From NCBI RefSeq assembly GCF_002243345.2, contig NZ_CP022655.2, forward strand, positions 770,001 to 834,000: 64,000 bases of DNA, given 5' to 3'. A model generated the notes under the pieces. It was not told the origin of the DNA. It searched no databases and worked only from the letters and a program-made list of their open reading frames with translations. Made by a program: the position numbers and the translations under genes. Positions 32,633 to 42,279 of the stretch are shown here, piece by piece (positions within the stretch are counted from its first letter, which is position 1; every line of letters begins with the position of its first letter). The DNA is from Paenibacillus sp. RUD330 (lineage in GTDB: Bacteria > Bacillota > Bacilli > Paenibacillales > Paenibacillaceae).

Positions 32633-35600
32633 ATGCGGAGGGTTGTCGGCATCATCGTCCTCGTGGTGTCGCTAAGCATCTGGATACCGCTCGGCATCAG
32701 CTCGGAGCGGGGTTCGGAACCGAACCGGCTGCGGGCGGAAAAAGGCGTGCTCGACCTGGCGGGCTGGGACGGCTCCGGACGGGTCGCGCTGGACGGCGAG
32801 TGGGAATTTTATTGGAACGAGCTGCTTGCGCCGGGAGAGGCATCCCGGCAGGGAGCGCCGTCCTGGATGGAGGTGCCCGGCGTCTGGAGCGGGAGCCAGG
32901 CAGGCGGCGAGGAGCAGCCCGCCTACGGGGCGGCGACGTACCGGCTGAGGCTTCTTCATGTGCCGGAGCCCGGCGTCTACGCGATCAAGAAAACGAACAT
33001 TCGCTTCGCCAGCGAGATTTACGTCAACGGGAAAAAGGTGCTGGCCGACGGCGTGCCCGCGCTGAGCGAGAATGAGTATGAGCCGGGCAATTCTCCGGGA
33101 CTGGCCGCCTTCGAGCTGGGGAGCGGGGAGGCGGAGATCGTCGTGCACGCATCCAATTACGACTATCTGGACTCCGGCATCCCGATGCCGCTGTACTTCG
33201 GCAAGCAGGAGGCCGTCGGAGCCGCCCAAGAGCGGACCCTCATCGGCGAGTCGGTCATCGCGGTCGTGCTCGCTGTCATCGGCCTTATCCATCTCGTGCT
33301 GTTCGTCGCGGTGTGGCTGTACGGACAGCGGGACTACCCGCTGCTGCTGTTCGGCCTCACCTGCTTGTGCCTGACCTTGTTCAACGGCCTGCTCGGAGAG
33401 AGGCCGCTTGCCTTGCTGCTGGACGGGCTGCCCTTCCAGATGCTGTATACGATCAAGGATATGAGTTCGCTGGCCGGCTTCCTCGTCTCGGTCTATCTGC
33501 TCCGGCTCCTGCAGGGAGACCGCCCCAACCGTTGGCTGCGCCTGTTCAGCCTGTCGCTGCTGGCCGGCCTCCTGATCATCCCCTTTCTCAGCATCCAGGC
33601 GTATTTGCCGGTCTACCGGGTCGTCATCTTCATCGAGCAATTGCTGATGGTCTGGCTGCTGTGGAGCGCGGCGGCGAGCTACGTAAGGGCCTCCCGCGCC
33701 AAGCGTTATGAGGCGCTGCTGCTGCTTCTGGCGGTGCTGCTGCTGATTCTGTACTCCATCTGCTGCTGGCTGTTCGGGATTTCGCTGCTCGGCTCCTTGG
33801 TGCTTGGCCAGATCTATCTCGTTCTGTTCAGCCTGGTCGTCTTTCTGATCATCGTCTACCGCTTCTACTCGGCGTTCCGCGAGATGGACCATATGCACCG
33901 CAAGCTGCTGCGGCTGGATCGCCAGAAGGATGAGTTCCTCTCCTCGACAACCTATCAGCTGAGAGCGCCGCTGCAGGATATCGTGCACCTGGCCGACAGC
34001 GCAGCCAAGAGCATGGCCATCCCGCCCGGCTCCGGACCCGCGCGCAGCCTCGAGCTGATTGCCGGCACGGGACGCAAGCTCGGGTATCTCGTCCAGGATC
34101 TGCATGATTTCTCCCGGCTGAAGCATGAGGACATCCAGCCGGAGCTGCGCAACCTCGATTTGAGGTCCGCAGTGGAATCGGTGCTTGGGCTGCACCGGTC
34201 CTTGCTGGGACGCCGGCCGGTTCTGCTGCTGAATGGGGTAAGGGAAGATATGGCGGCCGTTTATGCGGACGAGGATCGGCTGGTGCAGATTCTTCATCGC
34301 CTGGTCGGACAAGCCGCGTTTCGGGCGGAGGAGGGCAGGATCGAGATCGATGCCGAGGAGCAGGGAGGCTTTGCGGTCGTGACGATCCGGTTCATCGGGA
34401 AAAGAAAGCCGATGCACTCCGATGAGCGATTCGTCGCCGATCCGCCCCTGCCCGGCGAGGACGCCGCCGAGCTGGCGCTGCTGATCTCCCGCCGGCTGAT
34501 CGAGCTGCAGGGAGGCCGGGTGCTGCAGCCGGCGCCGGGAGAGGCGGAGCTGCCGTTCCGCTTCGCCCTGCTGCTGGAGGCGGAGCATGCAGGCAAGCCG
34601 GCCCGGAAGGCAGCGGGAGAGAAAGAGCCGCCTGCCGCCGTTCATTTCCTCAAGGCCGCCCGCGACGGCAGGCAGCGTCCGGCCGTGCTCGTGGCCGATC
34701 CCGACGCCGCCAGCCTGCATGCCATCACCCAGCTGCTGGAGCAGGAAGGCCTCCGGGTCGAGGCTGTCCATTCGGCGAAGCAGATGCGGGAGGCGCTCGG
34801 CAAGGAGCGGGAGCTGTGCCTCGTGCTGCTCGGCGTGTCGCTTACGGACGGCAGCGGCTACGAAGCGCTTCAGGAAGCGCGGGAGCGCTTCTCGCCCTCC
34901 GAGCTTCCCGTGCTGATGCTGACCGGCCGGCGCCGGGAGGAGGACCGCAAGCTCGCCCTCGATCTCGGCGCGAACGATTATGTCGCCAAGCCCTTCGAGG
35001 CGGAGGAGCTGCTCGCCAGAGTGCGCAGCCTCGTCAACCTGCGGCAGTCGGTCAAGGAAGCGCGGGAGCGGGAGATCGCCTTCCTGCGCTCTCAGATCAA
35101 CCCGCATTTCTTGTACAACGCGCTCGGCGCGATCGCCGAGCTGTGCGTCGAGGAACCGGCGAAGGCGGAGAAGCTGACGCTGCATCTATCGGGATATTTG
35201 CGCGGCAGCTTCGACTTCCGGGAGCTGGACTCCTTGTCTTCGCTCGGAGCGGAGATGAGGCTGATCGAGGCGTATGCCGAGATCGAGAAAGCCCGCTTCG
35301 GCTCCCGGCTGAAGGTCAGCCTCCGCTGCGACGCCGATCCGGGCTTGCGCTTCCCGCCACTGCTGCTTCAGCCGCTCGTGGAGAACGCCATCCGCCACGG
35401 CCTTCTTTCCAGAGGGCGGGGCGGCGAGGTCAAGGTCTCGATCTCCGAGCGGGAGGGCTTCCTGCATGCGGAGGTGGAGGATGACGGCGCCGGATTCGAT
35501 GCGGAGGCGATGTCGCTTCGGCTTCAGCAGCCGGAGCGCATCGGCGGAGTCGGGCTTTGGAATGTCAGCGAGCGGCTGCGGCTGCTGTACGGGGAGAAGC

Positions 35601-35695
35601 TGGACCTGACTAGCCGGGCGGGGCAAGGCTCGAGGCTGGCCTTCCGCGTTCCGGTCGCGGCCAGGGCCGCACGCGGTTATGACAAAGGAGGATGA
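32633..35695 (+). CDS. 7TM hybrid sensor histidine kinase with degenerate phosphorelay domains
   Basis: 1020-aa membrane kinase. In order: a signal anchor, a galactose-binding-like extracytoplasmic domain (GEWEFYWNELL, about 25-190), a seven-helix membrane block (about 205-405, 7TMR-DISM type), and a HisKA-like segment (YQLRAPLQDI) in which the phospho-acceptor His is Gln. A weak ATPase domain and a receiver (about 680-795) follow; the receiver's acceptor Asp is Gly (LVLLGVSLTDGSG) but Lys in VAKPF is kept. A C-terminal LytS-type kinase has an intact INPHFLYNAL and DDGAGF. Only that last module seems able to phosphorylate. ATG 32633 follows GGAGG by 9 nt. The 3' end touches the regulator gene. 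Confidence 0.9.
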   Translation: MRRVVGIIVLVVSLSIWIPLGISSERGSEPNRLRAEKGVLDLAGWDGSGRVALDGEWEFYWNELLAPGEASRQGAPSWMEVPGVWSGSQAGGEEQPAYGAATYRLRLLHVPEPGVYAIKKTNIRFASEIYVNGKKVLADGVPALSENEYEPGNSPGLAAFELGSGEAEIVVHASNYDYLDSGIPMPLYFGKQEAVGAAQERTLIGESVIAVVLAVIGLIHLVLFVAVWLYGQRDYPLLLFGLTCLCLTLFNGLLGERPLALLLDGLPFQMLYTIKDMSSLAGFLVSVYLLRLLQGDRPNRWLRLFSLSLLAGLLIIPFLSIQAYLPVYRVVIFIEQLLMVWLLWSAAASYVRASRAKRYEALLLLLAVLLLILYSICCWLFGISLLGSLVLGQIYLVLFSLVVFLIIVYRFYSAFREMDHMHRKLLRLDRQKDEFLSSTTYQLRAPLQDIVHLADSAAKSMAIPPGSGPARSLELIAGTGRKLGYLVQDLHDFSRLKHEDIQPELRNLDLRSAVESVLGLHRSLLGRRPVLLLNGVREDMAAVYADEDRLVQILHRLVGQAAFRAEEGRIEIDAEEQGGFAVVTIRFIGKRKPMHSDERFVADPPLPGEDAAELALLISRRLIELQGGRVLQPAPGEAELPFRFALLLEAEHAGKPARKAAGEKEPPAAVHFLKAARDGRQRPAVLVADPDAASLHAITQLLEQEGLRVEAVHSAKQMREALGKERELCLVLLGVSLTDGSGYEALQEARERFSPSELPVLMLTGRRREEDRKLALDLGANDYVAKPFEAEELLARVRSLVNLRQSVKEAREREIAFLRSQINPHFLYNALGAIAELCVEEPAKAEKLTLHLSGYLRGSFDFRELDSLSSLGAEMRLIEAYAEIEKARFGSRLKVSLRCDADPGLRFPPLLLQPLVENAIRHGLLSRGRGGEVKVSISEREGFLHAEVEDDGAGFDAEAMSLRLQQPERIGGVGLWNVSERLRLLYGEKLDLTSRAGQGSRLAFRVPVAARAARGYDKGG

Positions 35696-35700
35696 GCGCG

Positions 35701-36819
35701 ATGCTGCAAGCGATTATCGTGGATGACGAGGAGCTGTCGGTACGCCGGCTGTCGCGGATTGCGGGCGAGCTCGGCGGCGTGGAGATTCGCCGCAGCTTCT
35801 TCAGTTCGGCGGAAGCCTGCGAGTTCATCCGCAGCCATCACGTCGACGTCGCCTTTCTCGACATCAACATGCCCGAGATCGACGGGATGGAGCTTGGAGC
35901 CCGGCTGAGGCAGCTGCAGCAGTCGCTAGAGGTCGTCTTCGTAACCGGCTACGACCGGTACGCGGTCGATGCTTTCGAGCAGGACGCGGCGGACTATGTC
36001 CTCAAGCCGGTCAACGCGGAGCGGCTGGGCAAGACGCTCGAACGTCTCCAGAAGCGCCTTAATCCGTCCCGGGAGCCGCTTGCGCAGCCGAAGCTCGGCG
36101 TTCGGCTGTTCGGCGGCATCCGCTTTTTCCGCTGCGGCGGCACGGGCGCGGAAGCGCCGATCAAGCTGCGCAGCCCCAAGACCGAGGAGCTGTTCGTCTA
36201 CCTGCTGTGCAAAGGGACCGTCAGCCGGGAGGAAGTCGCCGATACGCTGTGGCAAGGGCTCGATCCGGACAAGGCAGCCAAAAACATCAACTCCACGCTC
36301 TATTACATCCGCAGGTCGCTGTCGGACGCCGGCCTGGAATCGCTGCTGCAGGCCGGACGCTACGACATCCGGATCGACGCCTCGCAGGTGGACTGCGATC
36401 TGTACGAGTACGAGCGCGTCGTCCAGCTGATCCGTGCGGAGCCGTCGCCGGACCTGCTGCGCTTCGACCAGGCGGAGGCCGCGGCGCAAGGCTCGTTCCT
36501 GACGGGCAAGCTGTACGAATGGGCGGGCGAGCTGTCGCGGCGCCTGGAGCGGGAGCGGATGGAGCTGCTGGAAGGGAAGGCGAGACTGCTGCTGCGGGAC
36601 AGCAAGCCTCAGGCCGCCTTTCCGCTGCTGCAGCGGATGATCGAGCTCGATCCGCTGCGGGAGGATATCCATGTGGAGCTGATCCGTCTCTACATCCGCC
36701 TCGGCCGCACCCATGACGCGGCCAGACAGTACCGGGAGCTGGAGGAGAGGCTCGCCCGCGATCTCGGAGCCGCTCCTTCCCGCTCGTTCGCTTCGCTCCT
36801 GAACGCCGCTCATTTTTAA
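35701..36819 (+). CDS. Response regulator with SARP-like winged helix and BTAD domain
   Basis: 372-aa regulator. The receiver is at residues 1-118, with the acceptor Asp in VAFLDINMPEIDG and Lys in YVLKPV. An OmpR/SARP-like winged helix follows (SPKTEELFVYLLCKGTVSRE..., about 150-225), then a bacterial transcriptional activator domain of TPR-like helices to the end. All key receiver residues are present, so it can be the target of the adjacent kinase. ATG 35701 is chosen because AAAGGAGG ends 9 nt upstream; ATG 35692 overlaps the kinase stop but has no spacing. Three heptamer direct repeats suited to such a protein lie directly downstream of its terminator. Confidence 0.9.
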   Translation: MLQAIIVDDEELSVRRLSRIAGELGGVEIRRSFFSSAEACEFIRSHHVDVAFLDINMPEIDGMELGARLRQLQQSLEVVFVTGYDRYAVDAFEQDAADYVLKPVNAERLGKTLERLQKRLNPSREPLAQPKLGVRLFGGIRFFRCGGTGAEAPIKLRSPKTEELFVYLLCKGTVSREEVADTLWQGLDPDKAAKNINSTLYYIRRSLSDAGLESLLQAGRYDIRIDASQVDCDLYEYERVVQLIRAEPSPDLLRFDQAEAAAQGSFLTGKLYEWAGELSRRLERERMELLEGKARLLLRDSKPQAAFPLLQRMIELDPLREDIHVELIRLYIRLGRTHDAARQYRELEERLARDLGAAPSRSFASLLNAAHF

Positions 36820-36830
36820 TTTCATCGATA

Positions 36831-36868
36831 AGCCAGGACTTTGGAACTAAAGTCCTGGCTTTTTTTTG
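36831..36868 (+). terminator. Terminator after the response regulator
   Basis: AGCCAGGACTTT-ggaact-AAAGTCCTGGCT followed by a T run. Near-perfect 12-bp stem. Confidence 0.95.
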
Positions 36869-36870
36869 TG

Positions 36871-36916
36871 TTGTTTATGACTTGTTTATTTTTCGTTTAT
36901 TCCTTTTTCCTAGAAT
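36871..36916 (+). promoter_or_regulatory. Candidate SARP operator and promoter of the surface operon
   Basis: Heptamers TTGTTTA (36871-36877), TTGTTTA (36882-36888) and TCGTTTA (36893-36899) repeat at exactly 11 bp, followed 11 bp later by the -10 candidate TAGAAT (36911-36916). No good -35 hexamer is present, as is typical where a SARP activator replaces -35 contact. Confidence 0.65.
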
Positions 36917-36989
36917 GAACTCGGATTATGTCGAAATTGGGGTAGGTCTGGAGTTCAGGCTTCGACAAGGGGATAAGGGGGGCACTGTG

Positions 36990-39900
36990 GTGCATCTGCG
37001 AAAAATAGGCAAAAGAGGATTGAGGCTGCTGCTGGCGGCGAGCCTGCTCGCCGGCGCCGTATCCGGCGGCTGGGCTGTGCCGGCCAAGGCGGCTGCGGCC
37101 GATCTGGAAGTGACGCAAAAATTCGGCAACCGCATCGGCAATCTCAGCTACGAGGCTCAGAATGCGTTCGGCAATTTCTACAACAGCATGGAAAAGGGCT
37201 TCTATATGGAGCATGATTCGGCCACGTCCGCGGACTGGGGCGCGGGCGACGTGTTCACGGATGAATCCGGAGCGACCTATACGCTGCGCGTGGGCGAGAA
37301 TCCGCTGCTCTCGGCGATGGCGCTGAGCGGCCACGCTTCGATGAAGATCGGCTTCGGGACGCTCCGAAAAAACTACGGGTTTTTTTCCGGATCGGAAAAC
37401 TCCAGCATCGAAGTCAAGGTCAACGGTCAGGAAATCATGTATTACAACACGAACAGCACGAGCGGCAGCACGCAGATCTACAACAAATCGGTTGAACGCC
37501 TGCTGACGCCGGGCGCCGTCATCACGATCCGCATCTTCGGCCAGGACGACGACGACGGCCCGACGGGCGTGCGCGGCCTGTACATCAAGTTCGAGGACAA
37601 GGAGCGTCCCGTGCTGGAAGGCTACACATTCACCGGCAACGGAGCGACGCGGGTGAACGATGAGATCCATCAGACCGAGCTGTATGTGAAAAAGAACGAA
37701 TTCGTCGACCTCGCCTACAACTTCAGCGAGCCGGTCCGGCCGACCTCGGTGACGGCGGGCTTTTCGGACTACTTCCTGCGGCATCCGCTGTTCACCAATC
37801 CCGACGGCACCGGGCTGCCGGCGGCCGGGCAGACGCAGTATCTGCAAAACACGACCTACAGCGCGGCCAATCTCGGAACTTACCATGACAAGATCGCCTA
37901 CCGGTACGTCGCTTCGGCCTATCACAACAGCGGCAACCTGCCGCTGGAGCCGAAGGTCGACGGAAGCACGCTGAACGCCGCTCCGATGGATCTGTCGATC
38001 AAGGAGAAGCTGGAACAGGCCGTGCTGGCGGACGCCGCGGGCAACGTCGCGACGATGCGCTTCCCGAACAAGGCAAGCGACGCGAGCCTGCTGGAGGTGA
38101 AAGGGCATACGCTGGATCCGTTCGACTACAAGGCCGGCGGCTACCGGGTCATCGTGGATGCGGTCCGGCCGAAGTACACCAAGTCCGGCAACGGCATCCA
38201 GCCGGAGATTCTCACCGGCACGACGCTGAACAAAGGCGACGTCATCGACTTCAGCGTGCAGCTCACGGAGCCCGGCGTCGTGAACCGGATCTGGGAGGGC
38301 CAGGAAGCGGGCACATACCTGCTGTTCAACAACGGCATGAGGGCGTATTACGTCTCCGGATACAGCAAGAGCGTCTGGAAGTTCCGCGCCGTCATCGGGG
38401 ATTCCGTCGATCTGGAGACGCCGCTGCTGAAGGTGATCGCGCTGTCTCATGACAACAAGACGCCGGCTCTGTCCGACCTGTCGGTCATTCAGGACTATGC
38501 GGGCAACCTGCTCATCCAGCCGGCGAACTACGACGGCGTGTTCGAGAACGCGCCGATGGATGTGGAGCCGTCGCTCGTGAACTCCAAGATCGACTGGGCG
38601 AATCTGTTCATCGACAACACGAAGCCGCTCGTCGGCTACCGCTACGAGGCGGGAGGCGCGACGGCCACGGCTTATGCCAAGGCAGGCAAGGTGACGATCG
38701 ACGCCAACGATCCGTCCCTGCTCGTCCCGGCGCTCGATCCGGCCGTACAGGACCGGGGAGCGGAGCGCCCGAGCCGCGGCATCTACCGTCCGAGCAATAT
38801 GACGGGAGAGGCGGCGCCGTCGATCGGCCTCGTGTATTACGCCTGGAGCCAATCACCGGCCGATCCGCTGGCGGGCAAGGAGGCCGACAACTATGCGGCT
38901 GTGAAGCGCTACTCCCTGTCGGCGAAGCAGCCGTCGGAGGAGCTGTATCCGGAGATGACCGGGCTCAAGCTATCGGCCGCCAACAACAAGACGAACGTCA
39001 TCTCCCCGCCTTCCGAGGCGCTGCTGCCGGAGAACAGCGGCAAGTGGTACCTCCATACATGGACGGCGGACATGACCTGGGATACCGCGCGCGAGCTGAT
39101 GCAATACGAAAAGATGAAGGACTACGTCCTCAAGCACGCAGAGCAGTATGAGGCCTGGAAGGCGGAGGCGCCCGGCTCGGAGGCGGACAAAACCTTCTAC
39201 GCCGACAACAAGGCGCTGGCGGCCGTCGGCCAGTACGGCGACAAGAACGAATGGAAGCTGGAAGACTTCAAAAACGATGATTCCAACTGGACGCATGAGG
39301 TCGGCGTGCTGCGCCTCGACAATCTGCAGCCGCAGCTGGAGCCGGCAGTCGTATCCGCCGACGGCACGGCGGACGTGACCGTGCAGGCGCTCGTGGAGGA
39401 GCCGCACAGCGGCATCCGCAGCATCGGCTACCAGTGGGTCAAGGACGGCTTCCAGCCGCAGGAGCTGGAGTGGAAGCCGGCAGCGACGGTGGCCGGAGCG
39501 GTATATGGAGACGAGGCGCCGTCCTACACGGTGACGCAGTCGACGTACACGGACGTATTCGAGGACGGGGCGTACTGGCTCTATCTCAAGGCCGAGGATC
39601 AGGCCGGCAACCTCATCGTCGGCACGCCGCAGAACGCGCCGGTCGCCGTCAGCACGGAGCAGGCGCTGCCGACGCGGTTCCTGCCGGAGCCGAACGCGGC
39701 CTATACGCGCAGCGGCGAAGTGAGGTTCTGGATCGGCCAAGCGTCGCCGGACTACGTCGGCTACGTCTGGTCGGACAGCCCGCTGAGGCCTTCGGACAGC
39801 GGCTTCGCGGCGCTGGAGCCGGACGCCGCGGCCGAGGAGGGCTGGACGGGGTACGCCATTCCGGACGAGGAGAAGAGCGGCGTCCGCTATGTGCATGTGA

Positions 39901-42248
39901 AGGCGGCAATCGGGGAGCGCACGCAGTATTACTCGCGGGCGTACTATTTCGACAATGAACCGCCGCAGATCGGCTTCGGGCTGGAAGGCCTGAACTATCC
40001 GCTGCCGAAGCAGAGCGTGCTCGTCACGCTTGCCGAGCTGTACAGCAAGAGCGGCCTGACCGCCTCCTACCAGTGGGTGCGCGAGGGAGAGCCGGAGCCT
40101 TCGGAGAGCTCCGGCGGCTGGGTGTCTCTCGGAGACAGCCGTGTCGCGGAGCTGGAAGGGGCAAAGGTCCTGGCTGACGGCGAGACGGCGGACTTCCGCC
40201 TGTATGTAAAGGCGACCGATGGAGCGGGCAATACGGCTCTCGCGGCCACCACAGGCACGTTCAAGCTGACAGGTCCGGTCAAGGATTCGCCGGCCGCACC
40301 GGGAACATCGGCGCTTGTCCGGCTGACCGGCGACGAGGCGGACGGCTATACCGCCATCGTCAAGCTGGGGCTGCAGACCGACAACCCTTCCGGCTATGAG
40401 TATTCCGTTTCTCCGGACGGGGGCGAGAGCTGGCAGAAATGGCGTCCATATACGACGTTCGTCAGCCTCAAGGTGCCGTCGGGCGACGCTGCCGCGCTGC
40501 AGGTGCAGGTCAAATACCGCTCGCCGAGCGGGAAGATCGGCGCCGTCTATCCGGTCGACGCCAAGGGCTTCGATCCCGATGCCGAGCCGGTCTATGCCGT
40601 AGCGGCGATGTCCGGGCTGACGCCGGTGAACGGAGCTGATGGAGCGACGTTCGAGATCGCTCCGCCGCCGGGCATCCGGATTGCGATCTCCAAGCTCAAC
40701 CCGCATCAGCCGACGCGCTCGGGCAACCGGTTCAACGTCAAGCAGAACGGCTTCTACACGTTCGAGCTGACCGACCTGAACGACGCGAAGCGCAAGGAGA
40801 CGCTCGTTGTCGTCGTGAACAACGTCGACGATGTGAAGCCGGAGGGCGTCATCCAATACTCCGTCAGCAACAACATCAAGACGAACGGCCATGTGACGGC
40901 GATGCTGACCGGCCTGGAGCCGATCATCATGACGAACAACGGCGGCAAGAGCGTCTACACGTTCACGGAGAACGGCAGCTTCGAATTCGAGTTCAAGGAT
41001 GCGGCCGGCAACACGGGCAAGGCGACGGCAATCGTGTCGAACATCGACCGCGATCCGCCGCGCGTGCAGATTGTGCGCTCCTACGCCTACGGCAAGGACG
41101 GCAGCCAGAGCTTCGGCACTCTCCGCGATTCCAGCGGCCGCGTCGTGCTCTCCTCGGGCGTGACGCTGTCGGTCGTCAAGGCGGACAGCCAGGCGCGCGA
41201 CTTCGTCGTGCACAGCCGGAACAACGGCGTCGCGGTGACGAAAAACGGCGCCGTATCGTTCACGATCGGCGACGCGCTCGGCAATACGATGATCGTCAAG
41301 GAGCAGGTGGAAGGCGTCGTCAGCGAAGGCCCGCAGCCGGAGCGCGTCTCCTACGCCTTCGTCGACAGCCAGGGTGCCGAGCTGCCGGCAAGCCGCATCG
41401 TCACGATCGGCGGCAAGAAGTACGCCGCCGGCAGGATGAAGGTGACGCTCAGCGGCAAGGTCGCCGCGCCGAACGCCGTCTTCTCCGGCTTGAGGCCGAT
41501 CGGGCCGCCGGGCGCCTACAGCAATCAGGTGAGCGGCGCCGGCGGAGCCTATTCGTATTCCCGCATCTTTGAAACGAACGGCTCGTCGGCGATGTCGATC
41601 TCCGATGCGCTCGGCAACGCCACGCAGATTCCGGTGACGGTGGCGGGACTGGACAATGCCGCGCCTGCGATCCAGCTGAAGCAGCCGACGGTCGGCATCG
41701 TGCAGAACAAAGCCGGCTTCAGCGCCGCGGCCGATCTCGGCGGCTACGCCGTCTCCGACAACTTGTCGGCGGCGGACAAGATCAAGGTCGAGGTCAGCGG
41801 GCTCGATCTGAGCAAGCTCGGACGCCAGCGCGTCGCCTACACGGCGATCGACGAGGTCGGCAACCGTGCGGTCGCCTACCAGGACGTCGTCGTCGTCAAG
41901 AGCGGCGGCCTGCTCATCTTCGGCAACGGCACGCTGATCTCGGCCGCATCCGGCGAGCAGGCGCTGTTCGATACGAACCGCATCACGTTCCGCGTGAGCG
42001 GCTACAACACGATGAAGGTCGGCGGCAAGGAGACGGTCAACGAGGCCGGCACGTTCGAGCTGCTGTACCAGCCGGGCCTGTACCGCGAGGGCCAGATGAA
42101 GTCGATCGCGTCCAAGCTGACGTACCAGCAGCTGGCGGACGGCGGCTACACGGTCGCCTTCCCGAAAGCGGGCTGGTACACGATCGTCGTGCGGACGCAG
42201 GAGCGCGACCGCGAGTATGCGAGCTTCTTTGTCGGATCGGTCAAATAG
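36990..42248 (+). CDS. Giant secreted protein 1, Ig-like repeat architecture
   Basis: 1752-aa exported protein. A signal peptide (HLRKIGKRGLRLLLAASLLAGAVSGGWAVPAKAAAA) is followed by a long chain of beta-rich segments with recurring Ig-like ends (DNEPPQIGF, DGAGNTALA, DAAGNTGKA, DEVGNRAVA). No SLH, LPXTG or transmembrane anchor is seen, so it is probably released or held by partners. No catalytic motif is recognised. Start GTG 36990 follows AAGGGGGG by 7 nt; the frame extends upstream to 36882 through the promoter. It heads an operon with two SLH proteins and a protease, and the next gene starts 31 bp later. GC is very high, so long antisense frames appear. Confidence 0.87.
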   Translation: MHLRKIGKRGLRLLLAASLLAGAVSGGWAVPAKAAAADLEVTQKFGNRIGNLSYEAQNAFGNFYNSMEKGFYMEHDSATSADWGAGDVFTDESGATYTLRVGENPLLSAMALSGHASMKIGFGTLRKNYGFFSGSENSSIEVKVNGQEIMYYNTNSTSGSTQIYNKSVERLLTPGAVITIRIFGQDDDDGPTGVRGLYIKFEDKERPVLEGYTFTGNGATRVNDEIHQTELYVKKNEFVDLAYNFSEPVRPTSVTAGFSDYFLRHPLFTNPDGTGLPAAGQTQYLQNTTYSAANLGTYHDKIAYRYVASAYHNSGNLPLEPKVDGSTLNAAPMDLSIKEKLEQAVLADAAGNVATMRFPNKASDASLLEVKGHTLDPFDYKAGGYRVIVDAVRPKYTKSGNGIQPEILTGTTLNKGDVIDFSVQLTEPGVVNRIWEGQEAGTYLLFNNGMRAYYVSGYSKSVWKFRAVIGDSVDLETPLLKVIALSHDNKTPALSDLSVIQDYAGNLLIQPANYDGVFENAPMDVEPSLVNSKIDWANLFIDNTKPLVGYRYEAGGATATAYAKAGKVTIDANDPSLLVPALDPAVQDRGAERPSRGIYRPSNMTGEAAPSIGLVYYAWSQSPADPLAGKEADNYAAVKRYSLSAKQPSEELYPEMTGLKLSAANNKTNVISPPSEALLPENSGKWYLHTWTADMTWDTARELMQYEKMKDYVLKHAEQYEAWKAEAPGSEADKTFYADNKALAAVGQYGDKNEWKLEDFKNDDSNWTHEVGVLRLDNLQPQLEPAVVSADGTADVTVQALVEEPHSGIRSIGYQWVKDGFQPQELEWKPAATVAGAVYGDEAPSYTVTQSTYTDVFEDGAYWLYLKAEDQAGNLIVGTPQNAPVAVSTEQALPTRFLPEPNAAYTRSGEVRFWIGQASPDYVGYVWSDSPLRPSDSGFAALEPDAAAEEGWTGYAIPDEEKSGVRYVHVKAAIGERTQYYSRAYYFDNEPPQIGFGLEGLNYPLPKQSVLVTLAELYSKSGLTASYQWVREGEPEPSESSGGWVSLGDSRVAELEGAKVLADGETADFRLYVKATDGAGNTALAATTGTFKLTGPVKDSPAAPGTSALVRLTGDEADGYTAIVKLGLQTDNPSGYEYSVSPDGGESWQKWRPYTTFVSLKVPSGDAAALQVQVKYRSPSGKIGAVYPVDAKGFDPDAEPVYAVAAMSGLTPVNGADGATFEIAPPPGIRIAISKLNPHQPTRSGNRFNVKQNGFYTFELTDLNDAKRKETLVVVVNNVDDVKPEGVIQYSVSNNIKTNGHVTAMLTGLEPIIMTNNGGKSVYTFTENGSFEFEFKDAAGNTGKATAIVSNIDRDPPRVQIVRSYAYGKDGSQSFGTLRDSSGRVVLSSGVTLSVVKADSQARDFVVHSRNNGVAVTKNGAVSFTIGDALGNTMIVKEQVEGVVSEGPQPERVSYAFVDSQGAELPASRIVTIGGKKYAAGRMKVTLSGKVAAPNAVFSGLRPIGPPGAYSNQVSGAGGAYSYSRIFETNGSSAMSISDALGNATQIPVTVAGLDNAAPAIQLKQPTVGIVQNKAGFSAAADLGGYAVSDNLSAADKIKVEVSGLDLSKLGRQRVAYTAIDEVGNRAVAYQDVVVVKSGGLLIFGNGTLISAASGEQALFDTNRITFRVSGYNTMKVGGKETVNEAGTFELLYQPGLYREGQMKSIASKLTYQQLADGGYTVAFPKAGWYTIVVRTQERDREYASFFVGSVK

Positions 42249-42279
42249 AGTCATGAACGAAGGAACTGGGGGATGCTTG

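Noticed and set aside
42217-42279. Upstream start for giant gene 2 at 42217 or 42253
   Set aside because: It would overlap the previous gene or lack a ribosome site, and would bury the signal peptide; GTG 42280 has both.
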